Part shown: positions 1 to 5,910 of the stretch, in pieces
Layout of the letters: every line of letters starts with the position of its first letter
Numbering within the stretch: the first letter of the stretch is position 1
From: an uncultured Verrucomicrobiae bacterium
Lineage (GTDB): Bacteria > Verrucomicrobiota > Verrucomicrobiia > Verrucomicrobiales > DEV007
Assembly: GCA_937898895.1 (NCBI GenBank)
Contig: CALDKL010000393.1
Span: forward strand, 1-5,910
Length of the DNA: 5,910 nt
Direction of reading: 5' to 3'
Translations under genes and position numbers: made by a program
The notes under the pieces: generated by a model
The model's database searches: none
What the model was told of the DNA's origin: nothing
What the model saw: only the letters and a program-made list of their open reading frames with translations

Positions 1-802
1 CCGAAAATAAATTTTCGATTTTCATTTGAAATCCCTTCTCATGGAAGGGTTGGGTGGCCGAGTTTCCGAGAATCTGCCGGAGGGTGTCGGGGTGGAGGAA
101 GGGTGACATCACGAGCGCACGTTTGGCCTCGATGTCGGCAAAGGGGGCCTTGCCGTATCCGGCGATTCCGCTGGGGTGGAAGAGGTGTTTCTCAAAGGGC
201 GGGGGAGTCTCGAAAGCGACCCGGGACAACTCATCGAGGAACTCCGTCGCGCCCTGGAAGGGGTTTTGTTCGTTGAGCCAGCGCAGAAAGTCCACCAGGG
301 GAGCGTTTGCGGGCTTGCTTGTTTTTCCGGGAAATCCCTCCAGAGAAACAGCCAGATCCCAGGAGCGATCGGAGGTGAGATTCCGGCTCAGGACAAGGAC
401 CCGCCAGCAGACCGGCTTCGATTCCTCCTCCACTTTGCCGACGTAGCGTATCACCCAGACCTTCGGGTGGAAGGAGGTGAACGCATTCTCCGGCAACAGT
501 GGTACGAGCGCATCCTCCAACCAGGCATGGAGCCAGTTCAGTTTGGTCGGAACGTGGAGTTGGCCCTTTTGGTGGTAGATCTTGACCTGGCCGGCGAACT
601 GACGAATCGCCTGAAGCAGTTGGAGCCGTGTGCCCGAGAGGTCGCCTTCCAGAGTCTGCGCGTAAACAAGTGCGACCGGGATGGAGAGGAGCGTGCCGAG
701 ATCGGCGCTGTAGGTCGCCGCGACCGCCTGGTCGAGGCGATAACCGGCGGGAGGGCAGAGCAGCTCCCCGTAATCGAGACGATTGTGTTTGCAGTCGAGC
801 AT
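1..802 (-). CDS. Phospholipase D/Tdp1-like (HKD) putative nuclease, 3' end outside window
   Basis: An open frame starting at ATG 802 and running through the left edge with no stop, giving 267 residues. An HKD-type active-site half is seen as HPKVWVIRY at 112-120, then SRNLTSDRSWD at 139-149: H112 and K114, about 25 residues later S139, N141, S144 and D149. This spacing fits the Tdp1-like branch of the PLD superfamily, whose members form a phospho-histidine intermediate while cleaving phosphodiester bonds. ALVMSPFLHP at 229-238 looks like the first strand of the second PLD half; the second HxK motif would lie beyond the window. The N-terminal LGTLLSIPVALVY (35-47) and the VKIYHQ region (73-78) fit the strands before the active site. 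There is no signal peptide, so a DNA or RNA substrate is more likely than lipid. The start is firm: TGATG overlap and a strong Shine-Dalgarno sequence. The final ten codons are AT-rich and atypical. A fused helicase domain downstream is possible but unseen. Confidence 0.85.
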   Translation of the reverse strand, partial: MLDCKHNRLDYGELLCPPAGYRLDQAVAATYSADLGTLLSIPVALVYAQTLEGDLSGTRLQLLQAIRQFAGQVKIYHQKGQLHVPTKLNWLHAWLEDALVPLLPENAFTSFHPKVWVIRYVGKVEEESKPVCWRVLVLSRNLTSDRSWDLAVSLEGFPGKTSKPANAPLVDFLRWLNEQNPFQGATEFLDELSRVAFETPPPFEKHLFHPSGIAGYGKAPFADIEAKRALVMSPFLHPDTLRQILGNSATQPFHEKGFQMKIENLFS

Positions 803-817
803 CAGCGGTCCTCCCCC
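800..817 (-). promoter_or_regulatory. Shine-Dalgarno sequence and TGATG coupling site for the PLD-like gene
   Basis: The minus strand reads GGGGGAGGA at 817-809, with a GGAGG core at 814-810 and seven bases before the ATG at 802. The DUF6361 stop (TGA 804-802) shares one base with that ATG. This is the only strong ribosome binding site in the window and fixes the start of the PLD-like gene. It lies inside the end of the DUF6361 coding sequence. Confidence 0.8.
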
Positions 818-2082
818 GTTTGACGTTCTCCCGCCCGAATGTCGGCAATCAGTTGCCGGACCTGGGCAATGCGGTAGTTGAGTCCGGTGAATCCGATCCG
901 GTCCTTCACCGCCTCGCTGTGGCCGGGGCGAAGACGGGCCCGCCCGCCTTTGTTGAATTGCTCCTGTTTACGCACCAGATTCTCGCAACGCGCTCGATCC
1001 GGGGCTCCCCGGCGGGCTTCCTCGATCCAGGAGGCAACAAACTGTTTGGTTCGGTCCTGCACCTGAGTTCCACGTCGATTGGTCAAAGCCCAGAGGCTCG
1101 AGACATCGAGATCCGGGGGACTCTTTTTCATCTGGTCTCTCCATTCCGACCAGTTCTCTTCAAATTCCTCAGTCAGTTCCGGAGTTCCGAGGCCGGCTTC
1201 CTGGATCAGGCAGTTGTAGAGAATGTGAGCACCCTCAAGCAAAATCCAGAAGTCGCGGGCCTGGTTCACCAGCAAGGGGAGCGAGCTGCTCCGGAGCTTG
1301 TGGAGGAAGGGCAGGTCTGAAAACATCGCAAAATGGCTGCGTCGCGGGAGTTGGGCGACCTGCTTCATCGCCTCGTCACTGTTCAGGATCTGACCGAGCA
1401 GGCTTTCTCCGCAGTGGAGCCGGATCGAGTCACGCAGGAACACCGCCTCTTCGGGCAAGAGGTCGATCACGAGGTCCTCCAGATATCCTTCTCGAAGTTT
1501 CGGCAGATTCACCCGCAGAGCGCCTCCATCCACGAGCGCATCGGAGTCATCGCCCCGTTCGTTTCCGGCCTCCTGCAGGAGTGTGTGCAGTCGATGGCGC
1601 TCATCCGAGGCACGTCGGCCGAACTCGGCGAGGGAGAGATGGGGAGGATGAATGATTCCGAACTCGCGCAATCCGTTCCAGTAAACGGAAGACGGACGTC
1701 GGACAAGGTCCCGGTTGGTATCGGTGCCGAAGCTGCCCCCGATGATGCCGAGACTGTTCCGGCCGGCCCCGTGCCTCTCGACCAAACGAATCCGGCACAT
1801 CTTTTCCTCGTCCGCGAGGTAACGTTCGAGGGGGCGGGGATTTCGCTTGCTTCGTTCTTTGGTGAGGTAGTTTTGGATCAGAACGGCCGTCAGAAGGAAA
1901 TATTTCGGACGGGTTTGCACAGTGGAGGTTCCCGGGAACATCTCGTCGGCAAACGCGTCGCGGATCACCCCGATGCCCAACTCGTCCACAACCCCCTGAA
2001 TCGAGAGCAGGTCGATGACCGAGCGCACCCGATCACGATGTTCCGAGGAAAAGTCGATCCAGCCGAGGGAAGAAGTCATCAT
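802..2082 (-). CDS. DUF6361-type family protein of unknown function
   Basis: A 426-residue protein, complete, with no signal peptide or membrane segment. I recognise the N-terminal pattern of the DUF6361 family from memory: SSLGWIDFS at 4-12, ELGIGVIRDAFAD at 34-46, FPGTSTVQTR at 49-58 followed by KYFLL. Near the C-terminus, GGRARLRP (379-386) and LNYRIAQVRQLIADI (401-415) are also conserved-looking. The middle is mostly helical by composition. No nuclease, ATPase or methylase motif is visible, so no activity can be assigned. It begins 18 bases after the helicase stop and ends by overlapping the PLD gene start, so it is almost surely co-transcribed with both. Its placement between a helicase-nuclease and a PLD-type enzyme suggests a structural, adaptor or target-recognition role in the same complex; this is inference. 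Two tandem ATG codons (2082 and 2079) are possible starts, and no Shine-Dalgarno sequence is visible before them, so initiation may depend on ribosomes ending translation of the upstream gene. Confidence 0.85.
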   Translation of the reverse strand: MMTSSLGWIDFSSEHRDRVRSVIDLLSIQGVVDELGIGVIRDAFADEMFPGTSTVQTRPKYFLLTAVLIQNYLTKERSKRNPRPLERYLADEEKMCRIRLVERHGAGRNSLGIIGGSFGTDTNRDLVRRPSSVYWNGLREFGIIHPPHLSLAEFGRRASDERHRLHTLLQEAGNERGDDSDALVDGGALRVNLPKLREGYLEDLVIDLLPEEAVFLRDSIRLHCGESLLGQILNSDEAMKQVAQLPRRSHFAMFSDLPFLHKLRSSSLPLLVNQARDFWILLEGAHILYNCLIQEAGLGTPELTEEFEENWSEWRDQMKKSPPDLDVSSLWALTNRRGTQVQDRTKQFVASWIEEARRGAPDRARCENLVRKQEQFNKGGRARLRPGHSEAVKDRIGFTGLNYRIAQVRQLIADIRAGERQTGEDR

Positions 2083-2103
2083 GGGGAAAGCGGATTACTA
2101 TCA
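2083..2103 (-). other. Short spacer with three consecutive in-frame stop codons
   Basis: The helicase ends with TGA (2103-2101), immediately followed in frame by TAG (2100-2098) and TAA (2097-2095), then nine bases to the DUF6361 start at 2082. No Shine-Dalgarno match, hairpin or promoter is seen in the 18-base gap. The spacing is short enough for re-initiation by terminating ribosomes. Confidence 0.75.
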
Positions 2104-5100
2104 GGCATCGGCAGGCAGTTCCAGCATCAGCACGGCTCCCGCCGTGACGAGGTGGATGGCGATGCGGGGGCGTGCCGGGGCGAGGGCGGCGGCGTAGGTG
2201 GCCAACTGGCCGGAGTAGGTGAGCGCCCGCGCCTCCCAATCGTCCCGTTTGCCGGGGAAAATCTTGTGATCGAGAATCACGGGGCCCTCGGCCGTCTCGA
2301 GGAGATGGTCGATCCATCCGCTGAGACGCTGGCCGGCTTCGTTGCGCCGGGCGAAGGGCACTTCGACCTGCTCCAAGAGCGCCTGAAACTCCGTCCGAAG
2401 AAAAGCCCGGTATCGGTCGATGCTGGCAAGGGCCTCGTCAGGGTCGAGGTGTGAGCGGAGTCCAAAGGCATGCAATAGCGCGGCGGCCCGGGCGCTGCGG
2501 GATTCCGGATTCGAATCGGGATTCAAAATCTCGACGGCAAGTAGCCGATGCATGGCCTCGCCGAGTTCGCGTTCCGGCGGGGAACCGGTCCAGCGCAGGC
2601 GTTCCCCGAACTCGATGACCCGAGTGATCCGGGCTTCCGGCACGGGCAACTCGGCGGAGGGAACGAGGTGGGCGGCGAGGCGCGCGGTCCGCTTCGCCGT
2701 CTCGGCGGGGAAGGGAATCGAGGCGGGCGGCGGTGGGGCGAGGCCCGGCTCCGCAGGGCTCCAAAGGGAACATCGCACGGCGAGAGAATGGTCCGGGGCG
2801 AGGTTGAGGACCGTTCCGTTTTCGAAGCCGAGCAGGGTTTGGGCGGGCGGGCCGGTCAGTTCCAGCCAGGGATGGGCTTTGCCATTTTCGAGGGGCAGGA
2901 TGAGGCGATCCCTCGCTCGGGTCAGGCCCACATAGAGGAGGCGGAGGTCTTCCTCCTCGGCGGCGCGTTTCGAGGCGAGGCCCTCGGGCGAGGCCTCCAT
3001 CGTCTCGACAAAAGTCGAATGGCTGCGCCCGAAAGGACTGAGCCAGAGCCTCAGTTCCCGTCCGGCGAGGGGGGCTTCGAAGAGGGATCCCCGGGCATCG
3101 GTCAGGGTGACGCTACGCAGGGAAAAGAGTCGGGATTTTAGCTTGCTGTCGAGGTCGGCGGCAATGACGACGGGCCATTCGAGCCCTTTGGCTCCGTGGT
3201 AGGTGGAGAGATGGACGGCGTCGGCTCCGGAATCGACGGCCGTTTGGTCTTCCCCGCGCTCGGCGAGATCGTCGAGATGGGCGAGCAGTCCCGATGCCGT
3301 CGCTGCCTGCCCGTATTCGGCGCAGCGGGTCTCGTATTGGACGATGATAGCGCGCAGGGTTTCGAGGTTCGCCTCGCGCTGACGAAAGTGGGCCTCGCTC
3401 GGTCCCCAGGCGGCGAGGATGCGCGCCAGATCGGCGGCAGCGGTGGCGAGATCGTAGGCTTGCAGGGGCGAGAGCGCTTCGCGAGTGCGGGCGGATCGCG
3501 CGTTCGTCAGACCGGTGAGGGCGGGGGAGATGAGATCGCCCTCGAGCCCCCACGATTCCAGCGAAGCCTCATCCTCCTCCTCGTCCTCGTGATCGCGAAC
3601 GTAGCGCAGGCGATGTTCGAGCCAATGCTCGGGAGCGTGCTGATTTTCGAAGGCCAGGATCTCGGCGGAGGCGAGGGAATCCTTTGGATCGAGGAGGTAG
3701 CGAAACGCGGCGAGGGCGAGGCGGGCTTCCGGAGTCTGGAGGAGTCCGGTGCCGCCGATGACGACATCGATCCCGCGACGGCGGAGGTTCTCGGCCAGTT
3801 CCTGGGCATTGTCGTTGGTGCGCACAAGCACGGCGAGGTCTCCGGCCCGGAGCGGGCGGGACTGGCCGACGGGGTCTGCGGGGCTCACCGAGGTCCGCTC
3901 GACGATGCTTTCGCGCCGCCGCAGCGTGTCCTCGACGAGGTCGGCGAGGAGTTCGGAAGTCTGCGCGTTGGTGAGGGGTTTCGGATTCCCGTTGTTAAAC
4001 ACCGTTCCCGAGGAGAGTTGGGCGAGTTCGAGGCAGGGCGGTGCCTTTGTCGGGGTATGGCGATGAGCGGTGACACGAGTCTCCTCCTCCGGCAGGTCAA
4101 GGCGATTCCGGAAGGGCTCGGAAAAGAGGACATTGGCGAGGCCAACGAGGTCGGGCAGGGAACGCCATGAAATCGCGAGCGGAGGAAGTCGCGTCGCACC
4201 CTGCACCGCGCCCTGAATGAGCGTGGGATCGGCACCACGGAATTGATAGATGGACTGTTTCACATCCCCAACCCAGACGATCCGTTTTGCGCAGGTGGCC
4301 AGGGCCGAGAAGAGCGCCAGTTGGATGGGGCTGGTGTCCTGGAATTCATCCACGACCAGCAGATCGAGTTCTTCCTCCAGACATTTGCGGCAGGACTCGG
4401 AGCTGCGCAGCAGGTCGAGAGTTTCTTTCTCGAGATCCTGGTAGTCGACCACACCGCGCTCCCGTTTCAGGCATTGAAAACGATCTCCGGCGAGGGCGGC
4501 GATCTCGAAGAGTCGGCAAAGATAGTTGCGCAGATCCCGGTGAAAGCCGGAGTGCTCGTCCCAGCGGCTCGCCACCTCCTGGACGGGCTCGGCGAAGCTC
4601 ATCTCGGCTTTGGTGGGCGTTTCTTTGGCGAGTTTGAGCCATTCGCTCCATTTCAGGCCGCCAGCCCCGGAGAGATTCCGCCGGGACTGGGTGAGCAATT
4701 GGCGATACGTCTGCGAGCCCTTGGTGGCGGGACTCTCGGGCATGAGCTTCAGGGCTCGGTCGAGCGCCCGGGAAAGCAGGGCATCGAGGTCCTCGTCGCT
4801 CGCGGCCGGAAGAAAGGCCAGCATCTCCGCCGCGCTGGCGGCACCCATGGAGGGGAGCCGGTCGAAGGCGATGTCATTGGCCCGCGCTTCCCCCACGAGG
4901 GAGCGAATCGTCTTCCGGTAGGTGGATTGATTCTTCCGGGAATCGACCTGTTCGAGACGCTCGCCGAGGGACATCAGGTCCAGAGTGGCCGATTCATCGA
5001 GAACCGCATCGAGCGCCGCATCCATGAGAAGGGAGGCATCGGTTTCCTCGAGAACGCGCAGTTCGGGGGGAAGTCCGGCCTCGAAGGCAAAACGTCCAAG

Positions 5101-5358
5101 GAGCCGTGAACAAACGCTGTGAACCGTGCCGATGTGGCCTTCGTCGAGGCGCAGGGACTCCCGGTGCAGGCCCTGTTCGTGGAAACGCAGGGCGAGACGT
5201 TCGCGCAGCTCCGCTGCCGCTGCTGCGGTGAAGGTGGTCGCGAGGACTCCCTCGGGACGGGCCGCTCCGCTGATGACCGCCTCGGCGACGATCGTGACCA
5301 GTTGGTAGGTTTTTCCGGTGCCAGCGCTGGCGGTGATGAATTCGACGGGTGTTTTCAT
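2101..5358 (-). CDS. UvrD/RecB/AddA-type ATP-dependent helicase-nuclease
   Basis: Predicted superfamily 1A DNA helicase fused to a PD-(D/E)XK nuclease, acting in the cytoplasm to unwind and degrade double-stranded DNA from ends. Residues (numbered from ATG 5358): Walker A ASAGTGKT 10-17; motif Ia TTFTAAAAAE 41-50; GTVHS 77-81; VVDYQDL 303-309; motif II VVDEFQDTS 335-343; motif III VGDVKQSIYQFRG 363-375; motif IV SWRS 397-400; motif V STYHGAKGLEWP 718-729; motif VI LLYVGLTRARDRL 807-819. The C-terminal nuclease shows H937, D1017 (GWIDHLL), D1030 and K1032 (ILDHK), and Q1051/Y1055 (QLATY). All key residues are present, so both activities should be intact. Length is 1085 aa, somewhat shorter than E. 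coli RecB or B. subtilis AddA. I chose ATG 5358 because it overlaps the upstream stop as ATGA and places Walker A at the usual distance; ATG 5373 would add five residues and neither start has a clear Shine-Dalgarno sequence. A proline-rich linker (871-884) precedes the nuclease region. It is AddA/RecB-like, but not clearly orthologous to housekeeping AddA. Confidence 0.95.
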   Translation of the reverse strand: MKTPVEFITASAGTGKTYQLVTIVAEAVISGAARPEGVLATTFTAAAAAELRERLALRFHEQGLHRESLRLDEGHIGTVHSVCSRLLGRFAFEAGLPPELRVLEETDASLLMDAALDAVLDESATLDLMSLGERLEQVDSRKNQSTYRKTIRSLVGEARANDIAFDRLPSMGAASAAEMLAFLPAASDEDLDALLSRALDRALKLMPESPATKGSQTYRQLLTQSRRNLSGAGGLKWSEWLKLAKETPTKAEMSFAEPVQEVASRWDEHSGFHRDLRNYLCRLFEIAALAGDRFQCLKRERGVVDYQDLEKETLDLLRSSESCRKCLEEELDLLVVDEFQDTSPIQLALFSALATCAKRIVWVGDVKQSIYQFRGADPTLIQGAVQGATRLPPLAISWRSLPDLVGLANVLFSEPFRNRLDLPEEETRVTAHRHTPTKAPPCLELAQLSSGTVFNNGNPKPLTNAQTSELLADLVEDTLRRRESIVERTSVSPADPVGQSRPLRAGDLAVLVRTNDNAQELAENLRRRGIDVVIGGTGLLQTPEARLALAAFRYLLDPKDSLASAEILAFENQHAPEHWLEHRLRYVRDHEDEEEDEASLESWGLEGDLISPALTGLTNARSARTREALSPLQAYDLATAAADLARILAAWGPSEAHFRQREANLETLRAIIVQYETRCAEYGQAATASGLLAHLDDLAERGEDQTAVDSGADAVHLSTYHGAKGLEWPVVIAADLDSKLKSRLFSLRSVTLTDARGSLFEAPLAGRELRLWLSPFGRSHSTFVETMEASPEGLASKRAAEEEDLRLLYVGLTRARDRLILPLENGKAHPWLELTGPPAQTLLGFENGTVLNLAPDHSLAVRCSLWSPAEPGLAPPPPASIPFPAETAKRTARLAAHLVPSAELPVPEARITRVIEFGERLRWTGSPPERELGEAMHRLLAVEILNPDSNPESRSARAAALLHAFGLRSHLDPDEALASIDRYRAFLRTEFQALLEQVEVPFARRNEAGQRLSGWIDHLLETAEGPVILDHKIFPGKRDDWEARALTYSGQLATYAAALAPARPRIAIHLVTAGAVLMLELPADA
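5355..5358 (-). other. ATGA start-stop overlap joining AddB-like and helicase genes
   Basis: On the minus strand ATG (5358-5356) shares bases with TGA (5357-5355). This four-base overlap is the usual sign of translational coupling and suggests the two products are made in matched amounts, as expected for a heterodimeric AddAB-like nuclease. It also supports 5358 over 5373 as the helicase start. Confidence 0.8.
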
Positions 5359-5910
5359 GCAGTGCGAGGCCATCCGGTGAGGGCGTCAAAATCGTTGTAT
5401 CCATCGGCTCCTTCCGGGGCCAGCCAGTGTTCGTGCGGTGGCAGGGTGTCGGCCTCCGTTCCGGTGACGGTGACTTCGATCTGGCCGCGGTCCAACTGCG
5501 CGCGCCGCCAGCGCCATACCTCCTCGAATTCCGCCCAGCAGATCTCCCAGTCGCTCGCGTCCTCGGGATTCTCCGGGGAGACGCATGTGGCATTCGGGAA
5601 AAAGGACCCAGAGCGGGCGAGCAGGCTTCCTTTTGCAAGGATGAAATACGCGACGGTCGGATCGACTCCCTCGGAGGATCGGAGGAGGTGGCCGTAGACC
5701 GCCAACTGCAGGTGACGGTTTTCGGCGAGTTCAGTCTGGCGATAGGTCTGGCCTCCCAGCTTCAGATCGACCACGGCGACGCGGTTCGCACTGCGGACGA
5801 TCAGATCGATGCGGCCGCCGAGTTCCCCGCCGACAAAGGGGACGCCGCCCAGGTATCGTTCGACCTCGACCTCGGTGACTCCGGCTTCCTGGAGATTTCG
5901 CACGAGCCGC
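5355..5910 (-). CDS. PD-(D/E)XK nuclease-domain protein, AddB-like C-terminal part (5' end outside window)
   Basis: Partial gene: the frame is open to the right edge, so the GTG at 5903 is probably an internal valine rather than the start. Numbering from that GTG, 182 residues are visible. Residues 29-34 read GGRIDL, followed by VVDLK at 44-48 and QLAVY at 66-70. These supply D33, D46, K48, Q66 and Y70, the D...DxK...QxxxY signature of RecB/AddB-type nucleases that cut DNA with divalent metal. About 110 further residues form a C-terminal tail. Bacillus-type AddB carries an Fe-S cluster using three cysteines in this tail; only two cysteines (C107, C122) are visible here and they are not clustered, so an Fe-S cluster of that kind is unlikely. 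Position directly before an AddA/RecB-like helicase mirrors the addB-addA order, which is why I infer an AddB-like partner. The N-terminal part (inactive helicase domains, if AddB-like) cannot be seen. It could instead be a shorter stand-alone RecB-family exonuclease. Confidence 0.85.
   Translation of the reverse strand, partial: RLVRNLQEAGVTEVEVERYLGGVPFVGGELGGRIDLIVRSANRVAVVDLKLGGQTYRQTELAENRHLQLAVYGHLLRSSEGVDPTVAYFILAKGSLLARSGSFFPNATCVSPENPEDASDWEICWAEFEEVWRWRRAQLDRGQIEVTVTGTEADTLPPHEHWLAPEGADGYNDFDALTGWPRTA

Noticed and set aside
33..49. Hairpin (6-base arms cccttc/gaaggg, 5-base loop) followed on the minus strand by AT-rich sequence, resembling a terminator
   Set aside because: The stem is short, no clean T-run follows, and the PLD frame stays open through it. 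It is kept only as part of the left-edge composition note.
176..823. Plus-strand frame of 215 codons and an overlapping minus-strand frame (231-848) of 205 codons at the left end
   Set aside because: The true gene here is the minus-strand PLD frame from ATG 802, which has the HKD motif, a strong Shine-Dalgarno sequence and a coupled start. The minus 205-codon frame is a +1/+2 shadow rich in arginine, glycine and proline.
1333..2454. Long plus-strand open frame (373 codons) opposite the DUF6361 gene and the helicase 3' end
   Set aside because: It crosses two well-supported minus-strand genes, its product has no recognisable motif, and long antisense frames are expected in high-GC DNA with this codon bias.
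3196..4170. Plus-strand open frame of 324 codons inside the helicase
   Set aside because: It is antisense to the conserved helicase core; the product is glycine/glutamate-rich with no domain signature.
4377..4392. CxxC pair (C323, C326) in the helicase as a possible metal site
   Set aside because: Only one pair is present, with no matching second pair at a plausible spacing, so there is no support for a zinc or Fe-S site.
4243..5109. Plus-strand open frame of 288 codons inside the helicase N-terminal region
   Set aside because: Fully antisense to motifs I-III of the helicase region, with no independent domain evidence.
5359..5373. Alternative helicase start at ATG 5373
   Set aside because: It would lengthen the protein by five residues with no better Shine-Dalgarno sequence, while ATG 5358 forms the ATGA overlap. 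It cannot be fully excluded.

Overview
The window is a compact, high-GC bacterial segment (about 60% G+C by eye) coding almost entirely on the minus strand. I cannot assign a genus. The codon bias toward G/C-ending codons and the single-direction, tightly packed gene order fit a high-GC bacterium, possibly proteobacterial or verrucomicrobial, but nothing in the sequence decides this. No rRNA, tRNA, CRISPR array, insertion sequence or clear terminator is visible, and no stretch above 20 bases lies outside a gene.

In transcription order (right to left) there are four genes. First, at 5910-5355, comes the 3' end of a gene whose product ends in a PD-(D/E)XK nuclease domain, in the position of an AddB-like subunit. 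Second, at 5358-2101, comes a complete 1085-residue UvrD/RecB/AddA-type superfamily 1 helicase with its own C-terminal PD-(D/E)XK nuclease. Third, at 2082-802, comes a 426-residue protein that I recognise as a DUF6361-type family member of unknown function. Fourth, at 802-1, comes the first 267 residues of a phospholipase D/Tdp1-like (HKD) putative nuclease, which runs off the left edge.

The joints suggest one transcription unit with translational coupling: an ATGA overlap between genes 1 and 2, an 18-base spacer between genes 2 and 3, and a TGATG overlap with a strong Shine-Dalgarno sequence between genes 3 and 4. The promoter must lie beyond the right edge.

The first two genes look like an AddAB/RecB-style DNA end-processing machine. 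What is unusual is its union with a DUF6361 protein and a PLD-type enzyme in one apparent operon, giving three predicted nuclease domains, one helicase motor and one unknown protein. My inference is that this is an anti-phage or anti-plasmid defence locus rather than housekeeping recombination, and that further genes (possibly a second helicase) lie past the left edge. This is not proven by the window. The last 32 bases at the left edge change abruptly to AT-rich sequence, which may mark a junction or a truncation of the PLD gene.
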